NCBI GenBank assembly: GCA_012517635.1
Contig: JAAYUP010000328.1
Location: 1-18,321, forward strand
Direction of reading: 5' to 3'
DNA: 18,321 nucleotides
Origin: Candidatus Atribacter alterifermentans
GTDB lineage: Bacteria > Atribacterota > Atribacteria > Atribacterales > Atribacteraceae
The notes below the pieces were generated by a model that saw only the letters and a program-made list of their open reading frames with translations, had not been told where the DNA came from and did no database searches. Position numbers and translations under genes: made by a program. Below, one piece after another: positions 14,824 to 18,321 of the stretch; positions within the stretch are counted from its first letter, which is position 1, and the number at the start of each line of letters is the position of its first letter.

Positions 14824-14829
14824 TATAAT
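14824..14829 (+). promoter_or_regulatory. Possible -10 box of the pilin cluster
   Basis: TATAAT lies 59 nt before the first start codon of the cluster. No good -35 hexamer stands at the right distance, and the region is so AT-rich that chance is a real possibility. Confidence 0.25.
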
Positions 14830-14887
14830 AAAATTTCTAAAATTAATTTAAAACGACAAATTTTAGTTCAATAGGAGGTTGGAAAAA

Positions 14888-15214
14888 ATGAAAAAAAACA
14901 TGATGTCTCTTTTATTAATCGTGTCTATGATTTTAATACTCGGTAGCGTCAGCTTTGCAGAAACAGTAGTTGTAGAAGACATTCTAAAAGGTGATCAAAC
15001 TATTTCTATTGATACTCAATTGTTGAGCATCATTCAAGGAAATGTCACAGTCGCACCAGGTATTACATTTCAGCTTGATGGGATTATCACTGGAAATCTA
15101 ACACTTCAAGAAGGTGCAGTATTAATCTTAAACGGAATCGTTGAAGGAAATGTTTATAATTTGAGTGGAAATTCATTCGAAATAAATGGAATCATAAAAG
15201 GAGAGGTCTATTAA
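14888..15214 (+). CDS. Small secreted protein with 18-residue beta-helix repeats (bactofilin/polymer-forming-like)
   Basis: A 108-residue protein with a signal peptide (MKKNMM start, hydrophobic core, SFA cleavage site after Ala24). From Ile48 to the end it is made of tandem 18-residue repeats with the pattern I-[IV]-x-G-N-[VL]-x6-[FVS]-x3-[ND]-G: 48-65, 66-83, 84-101 and a partial 102-108. Such evenly spaced Gly, Asn and aliphatic residues build short right-handed beta-helices, as in bactofilins, which polymerise. Bactofilins are cytoplasmic, so an exported version would be extracytoplasmic. I infer a structural or surface role and do not recognise a named family. ATG 14888 is preferred over the in-frame TTG at 14879 because AGGAGG (14873-14878) lies 9 nt upstream of it. 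It leads the AT-rich pilin cluster; the next gene starts about 50 nt later. Confidence 0.8.
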   Translation: MKKNMMSLLLIVSMILILGSVSFAETVVVEDILKGDQTISIDTQLLSIIQGNVTVAPGITFQLDGIITGNLTLQEGAVLILNGIVEGNVYNLSGNSFEINGIIKGEVY

Positions 15215-15265
15215 CAATCATTGAAATTAAATTTTATTTTTTATTTATGAGAGGGTGACATTGTA

Positions 15266-15817
15266 TTGGTATTCATTTCTAAAATAGAAAATAAGAAAAT
15301 AAAATTCAACAACAATGGATTTTCAATGATTGAAGTTATTGTTGTTATAGCATTGGCTGGATTTGCACTCATTGCCCTCTCTTCGCTTTTTTTAAGAACC
15401 AGCCTTACCAAAACAACCAATGAAAATTTATTATTAGCAAGTAATTTAGCTTCAGATGTGATGGAACATATAAAAAAAGTTAGTATTAATAATTATGACA
15501 GTTTACAAGAATTTCTTAAATATGATGATACGAAAAACATCGATTTTAAAGATATTTTTGACGAAACGAATCCAATGACTGAATTATATGATGATTCTCC
15601 ACCTGCATCTTTAAATTCTTTACCAGATTCAAAAAATCTTTCTTATGTTTATTTTGAGGTTTTAGAAAGAAACCTATCGAATCCATTAATAGTCAATAAA
15701 ATTTTAGCTAAAATAGTCATTAAATGGAAAGAAATTACAAGAGAACAAAACAGTGAACGAGAATATTCTATAGCTACTTACATTTTTAAAAATGGTTTAG
15801 GAAATTTTCTTAAATGA
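15266..15817 (+). CDS. Type IV pilin-like minor (pseudo)pilin, PilV-like
   Basis: A 183-residue protein with a type III signal: an 18-residue basic leader ending in Gly18, then FSMIEVIVVIALAGFALIALSSLF. Phe19 would be the methylated first residue and Glu23 is the conserved Glu5 of pilins. The hydrophobic helix covers about 19-43, and the remainder is a polar globular domain. Minor pilins of this type (PilV/GspI-like) prime assembly of pili or type II pseudopili. Assignment to the PilV subgroup rests on order and on the ASNLASDVMEHIKK segment after the helix, so it is tentative. The start is TTG at 15266 with GAGGGTG (15251-15257) upstream. Lys, Asn and Ile are very common, as in its neighbours and unlike the genes further left. 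Confidence 0.8.
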   Translation: MVFISKIENKKIKFNNNGFSMIEVIVVIALAGFALIALSSLFLRTSLTKTTNENLLLASNLASDVMEHIKKVSINNYDSLQEFLKYDDTKNIDFKDIFDETNPMTELYDDSPPASLNSLPDSKNLSYVYFEVLERNLSNPLIVNKILAKIVIKWKEITREQNSEREYSIATYIFKNGLGNFLK

Positions 15818-15891
15818 TCCTATGCTTTAATACCTTTACAATTAAAATTTCCTTAATTACCAATGATAAGGATGTGGGAGGCTGTTGAGTA

Positions 15892-16383
15892 TTGCTGCTA
15901 ATAAATAGTTTTTTTTCGAAAAAAAAAGAAGCCACTAAAAAAGGAAAAAACAGCGAAGACGGATTTATGCTTCTTGAAGTGGTTATAGTTATAGTCATAA
16001 CAGTTATGCTTATGACTGCATTATACCAATTTTTTGGATTTATGAATAAAAAAAGCCGTTCACAGATAACCGATCAAGTTTTGTCTGATAGTATTAATAA
16101 CTTCTTTCAAGCTATTTCTAAAGACTTTAGAACTGCTCAATATGTTAGATTTAATAATTCAAATGAAATTTATATTGTTAACCAGCTTGATCAACCCATT
16201 ACATATACATTTTTGGCTGATAGTATTGAAAAAAATAATATAAAAATAGTTAACGGTATTACAAATTCAAGTATTATTTATGATCCAGGAAATAATCGCA
16301 AAATATCAATTTCTTTATCAACATCAAACGATAACTACACAACTTCTATAGTTAGAAGGAATCCACCTTCCCCTGATGAATGA
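15892..16383 (+). CDS. Type IV pilin-like minor (pseudo)pilin, PilW/GspJ-like
   Basis: A 163-residue protein with a 24-residue, strongly basic leader and a prepilin cleavage site after Gly24, then FMLLEVVIVIVITVMLMTALYQFF. Glu29 is the conserved Glu5. The later part contains DSINNFFQAISKDFRTAQYVRF, a pattern reminiscent of PilW/GspJ proteins, and ends in a short polar tail. Function is inferred as a minor pilin working with the PilV-like and PilX-like neighbours. The start is TTG at 15892, with GGGAGG (15876-15881) 10 nt upstream; nearby GTG, ATG and TTG codons either run into stops or are out of frame. The gap from the PilV-like gene is 74 nt and to the next about 35 nt, so one operon is likely. 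Confidence 0.78.
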   Translation: MLLINSFFSKKKEATKKGKNSEDGFMLLEVVIVIVITVMLMTALYQFFGFMNKKSRSQITDQVLSDSINNFFQAISKDFRTAQYVRFNNSNEIYIVNQLDQPITYTFLADSIEKNNIKIVNGITNSSIIYDPGNNRKISISLSTSNDNYTTSIVRRNPPSPDE

Positions 16384-16418
16384 ATTAAATATTAAATTCA
16401 CTTATTTGAGTGAAAATA

Positions 16419-18005
16419 ATGAATAGTTTTAAAGATGATAAAGGTACCATTTTAATAACGGTAGTTTCACTTATTGCAATTATTACTCTTATAATTGGCG
16501 TCGGTTCAACTTTAGTTATATCAGGTAATAAAAAAGTTCATAGTACATCAAATAAAATCCAAGCTCATTATATTGCTGAAGCGGGGATTGAAGAGGTCAT
16601 TTCAAATCCTTTTTTAATCAATAAAGTTTTAAAATCCATTAATCTTTTTTCCCATGATCCAAGTAATCCAACTCCAACCCCATCACCCCCCTTAGTATCA
16701 TTATTTGATGGTAGTAAAACTTTTCCATTAAGCCTCGAAAATAATAAAACTGGAACATATTCTGTAGAGGGCATAGTCGATCCTAATTCTATAATTTATT
16801 CTAATGGTGTTCCCCAAGAAGTAAAAATTGACATTACGTCTACTGGTACATTAATAAACTCAAAAAATGAACCACCAATCTCTACAAAGATAATAAATTG
16901 TAGGATTAAAGTTGATTTAGTAACCTTTTATGGGCTAGGATTAGAGTATGCCATTGCTTCATATAATGGCATTGAGTCGGATAAAGTTTTTATATATTTA
17001 GACCCAGATTCAGGCTCAAGCGGTCCAGCTAATGTTTATAGTAATGGTGATATCACAATCAGAGGTAATATTCCAGGTTCAGTTATCTCTAATAACGGTA
17101 AAGTTGTGATTGATAATAAAGCAGTAATTTCAGGTGATGTTATAGCATCTAATACAATTAAATTAAATAATGGAGTTTTAGTATCCGGAAATGTTATTTC
17201 TACCACTAGTTTCGTTGATATAAATAATAACGCTGAGGTAAAAAAAGATACTATAGGATACGGAGTAGATAATAATAAATCTGTTTATTTATCAAATAAA
17301 TCAAAGGTTTTTAATGTATACACAAAAGAAGGAACAACCGGATTATCTCAAACAAATAATTCAATAATTACAGGAACAATAGCGAAAATATCTGATACAT
17401 CTTATCCTTCAAGTTATCAAATTCCAGCACCTAATTTTCCAATAATAGATGAAGAAATTAAAAATATTTGGAAAACACAAGCTTACTCTGAAGGGATTTC
17501 TTATAATGATGGTTATTATTTAGGAATTGATCAAGAGGAAACCTTAAAAAATACTTTTATAAATGGAAACTTAATCTTGGACAATAATTCTACATTAGAA
17601 ATAAGTGATGGTTCAGTAATTTATGTTACTGGTTATGTTCAGATTGAAAATAACGCAATCGTAACAGGAACAGGTACAATCATAACTGAAGAACATTTGA
17701 TCATTAAAAATAATTCCATGCCAACCTCAATATCTTTAGTGGCTCTTAGTGAAACCACAAATTCGCAGCTTACAAATAATTCAATAACAACTGGTGCCAT
17801 TCTAATACCCTATAGCACTTTAACCGTAAGCAATAATGCAACTATCAAGGGAGGACTTTTCGCCAAATCCATTCCAATTATTGGGAATAATGCTGAAATA
17901 TATTTTAATCCTTTATATAGTCAAAATCTTCCCCCAACCCAAAATACCACTGAAGTTTTAACATTAGAATCTTGGACTGAAGATGAAGATATTTTAGAGA
18001 ATTAA
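16419..18005 (+). CDS. PilX/GspK-like pseudopilin with a long beta-helix-like C-terminal region
   Basis: A 528-residue protein. The start has a short leader (MNSFKDDKG) and a hydrophobic helix TILITVVSLIAIITLIIGVGSTLVISG (10-36), followed by IQAHYIAEAGIEEVI, the hallmark of PilX N-terminal proteins. Glu5 is missing (Thr14), as in GspK/PilX-type proteins. A Pro/Thr spacer (83-92) leads to a middle domain. From about 205 to 500 the chain is rich in short Asn-Asn-[Ala/Ser/Gly] turns (225, 250, 269, 313, 389, 411, 431, 453, 472, 490) spaced mostly 18-25 residues, with interleaved V/I-rich strands, as in polymer-forming beta-helices. The tail is acidic. ATG 16419 with a weak GAGTGA is preferred; GTG at 16410 would add three residues. 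I infer a pilus-tip or adhesive role. It could instead be a PilX protein with a DUF7305-like domain. Confidence 0.75.
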   Translation: MNSFKDDKGTILITVVSLIAIITLIIGVGSTLVISGNKKVHSTSNKIQAHYIAEAGIEEVISNPFLINKVLKSINLFSHDPSNPTPTPSPPLVSLFDGSKTFPLSLENNKTGTYSVEGIVDPNSIIYSNGVPQEVKIDITSTGTLINSKNEPPISTKIINCRIKVDLVTFYGLGLEYAIASYNGIESDKVFIYLDPDSGSSGPANVYSNGDITIRGNIPGSVISNNGKVVIDNKAVISGDVIASNTIKLNNGVLVSGNVISTTSFVDINNNAEVKKDTIGYGVDNNKSVYLSNKSKVFNVYTKEGTTGLSQTNNSIITGTIAKISDTSYPSSYQIPAPNFPIIDEEIKNIWKTQAYSEGISYNDGYYLGIDQEETLKNTFINGNLILDNNSTLEISDGSVIYVTGYVQIENNAIVTGTGTIITEEHLIIKNNSMPTSISLVALSETTNSQLTNNSITTGAILIPYSTLTVSNNATIKGGLFAKSIPIIGNNAEIYFNPLYSQNLPPTQNTTEVLTLESWTEDEDILEN

Positions 18006-18321
18006 AACTTTATAACATTAATTACTCAAGTTTTTTCAATAATATAGTCCTTTTTATTTATTTTTAGTTTTAAGTTATGATGACTTTTCTTCCCTTCGGT
18101 AGATCCTTATATCGGTCCACATCCTTCCTTTCGGTCACCTATATATCGAAAGCGAAATCCAAATAGCGAGAAAAAAATAACAAATTTCAACTCATAGGGT
18201 TGATTTTTTCGAAGTCACTTTTTCTGCAATCTGGTTTGTGCCCACATCGCTTGAAATAACTTAATAACTTAGGTGACAGGCACCATGATACCCAGCTGGT
18301 CGAGGTTTCGCTCATGTTGCC
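18006..18321. other. Gene-free right edge
   Basis: The stretch holds no open frame with support. 18090-18170 contains short repeated 'ccttcggt' / 'cctttcggtc' and 'tatatcg' pieces that look like decayed repeats, and then the second 24-bp direct repeat. The last 35 bases could belong to a mobile element or another gene entering from the right, but too little is present to tell. Confidence 0.5.
18263..18286 (+). repeat. 24-bp direct repeat, copy 2 (core AGGTGACAGGCACC)
   Basis: Identical over 24 bp to 14673-14696 and in the same orientation; the flanking bases differ on both sides. It lies about 260 bp after the last pilin-cluster gene and marks the right limit of the AT-rich block. Confidence 0.8.

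Larger units (their letters stand above)
13882..14887. other. One-kilobase gene-free region with several hairpins and repeats
   Basis: This stretch between the toxin-antitoxin pair and the pilin cluster holds hairpins at 14075-14100, 14183-14198, 14332-14349 and 14393-14421, a third copy of the GGGC-type repeat (14261-14284), palindromic units at 14420-14511 and one copy of the 24-bp direct repeat (14673-14696). The open frame at 14341-14658 lies across these hairpins, has no ribosome site and resembles nothing. No tRNA-like fold was recognised. Confidence 0.6.

Noticed and set aside
3082..14887. Possible CRISPR array from recurring short palindromes
   Set aside because: Units are degenerate, irregularly spaced, in mixed orientation and lack uniform spacers; no cas genes are present.
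15810..15998. Minus-strand open frame of 62 codons
   Set aside because: It is the shadow of the PilV-PilW junction and would be antisense to the PilW-like gene.

Overview
The window looks like a chromosomal segment of an anaerobic, diderm, AT-rich bacterium that uses the standard code. Gene content fits Atribacterota or a Thermotogota-like lineage: two sugar/solute ABC importers, a UroD-family protein closing a transporter operon, and an S-adenosylmethionine hydroxide adenosyltransferase. Both solute-binding proteins have ordinary signal peptides without a lipobox, which argues for a periplasm. No marker gene (rRNA, ribosomal protein) is present, so the taxon is an inference of modest confidence.

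Left part (1-3081): a Gx-family membrane protein on the minus strand, then an MFS transporter and a SAM hydroxide adenosyltransferase on the plus strand. All appear to be separate transcription units. A gene-free stretch full of degenerate palindromic repeats follows (3082-3635).

Middle (3636-12407): two divergently oriented import operons share a 608-bp control region (7378-7985) with one good sigma70-like promoter in each direction. Leftward lies a CUT2 (ribose/xylose/galactose-type) system in the order binding protein, double-domain ATPase, permease. Rightward lies a CUT1 system (binding protein, MalF-like permease, MalG-like permease) ending in a UroD-superfamily gene. The CUT1 system has no ATPase gene here and presumably borrows one encoded elsewhere. 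In both operons a strong hairpin lies just behind the binding-protein gene, as expected if that protein is made in excess over the membrane parts.

Right part (12408-18321): a repeat-rich gap, a translationally coupled MNT/HEPN (MntA/HepT-type) toxin-antitoxin pair on the minus strand, another 1-kb repeat-rich gap, then a very AT-rich cluster of four plus-strand genes. These encode a small secreted protein built of 18-residue tandem beta-helix repeats, two minor type IV pilin-like proteins, and a large PilX-like pseudopilin carrying a long beta-helix-like C-terminal region. A 24-bp identical direct repeat brackets this cluster. The cluster is the most unusual part of the window: it may build the tip or adhesive part of a pilus-like surface structure, but no pilus motor, peptidase or secretin gene is present to prove it.

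Several families of short palindromic repeats recur in the gaps between transcription units and never inside the annotated genes. They explain most spurious open frames there.
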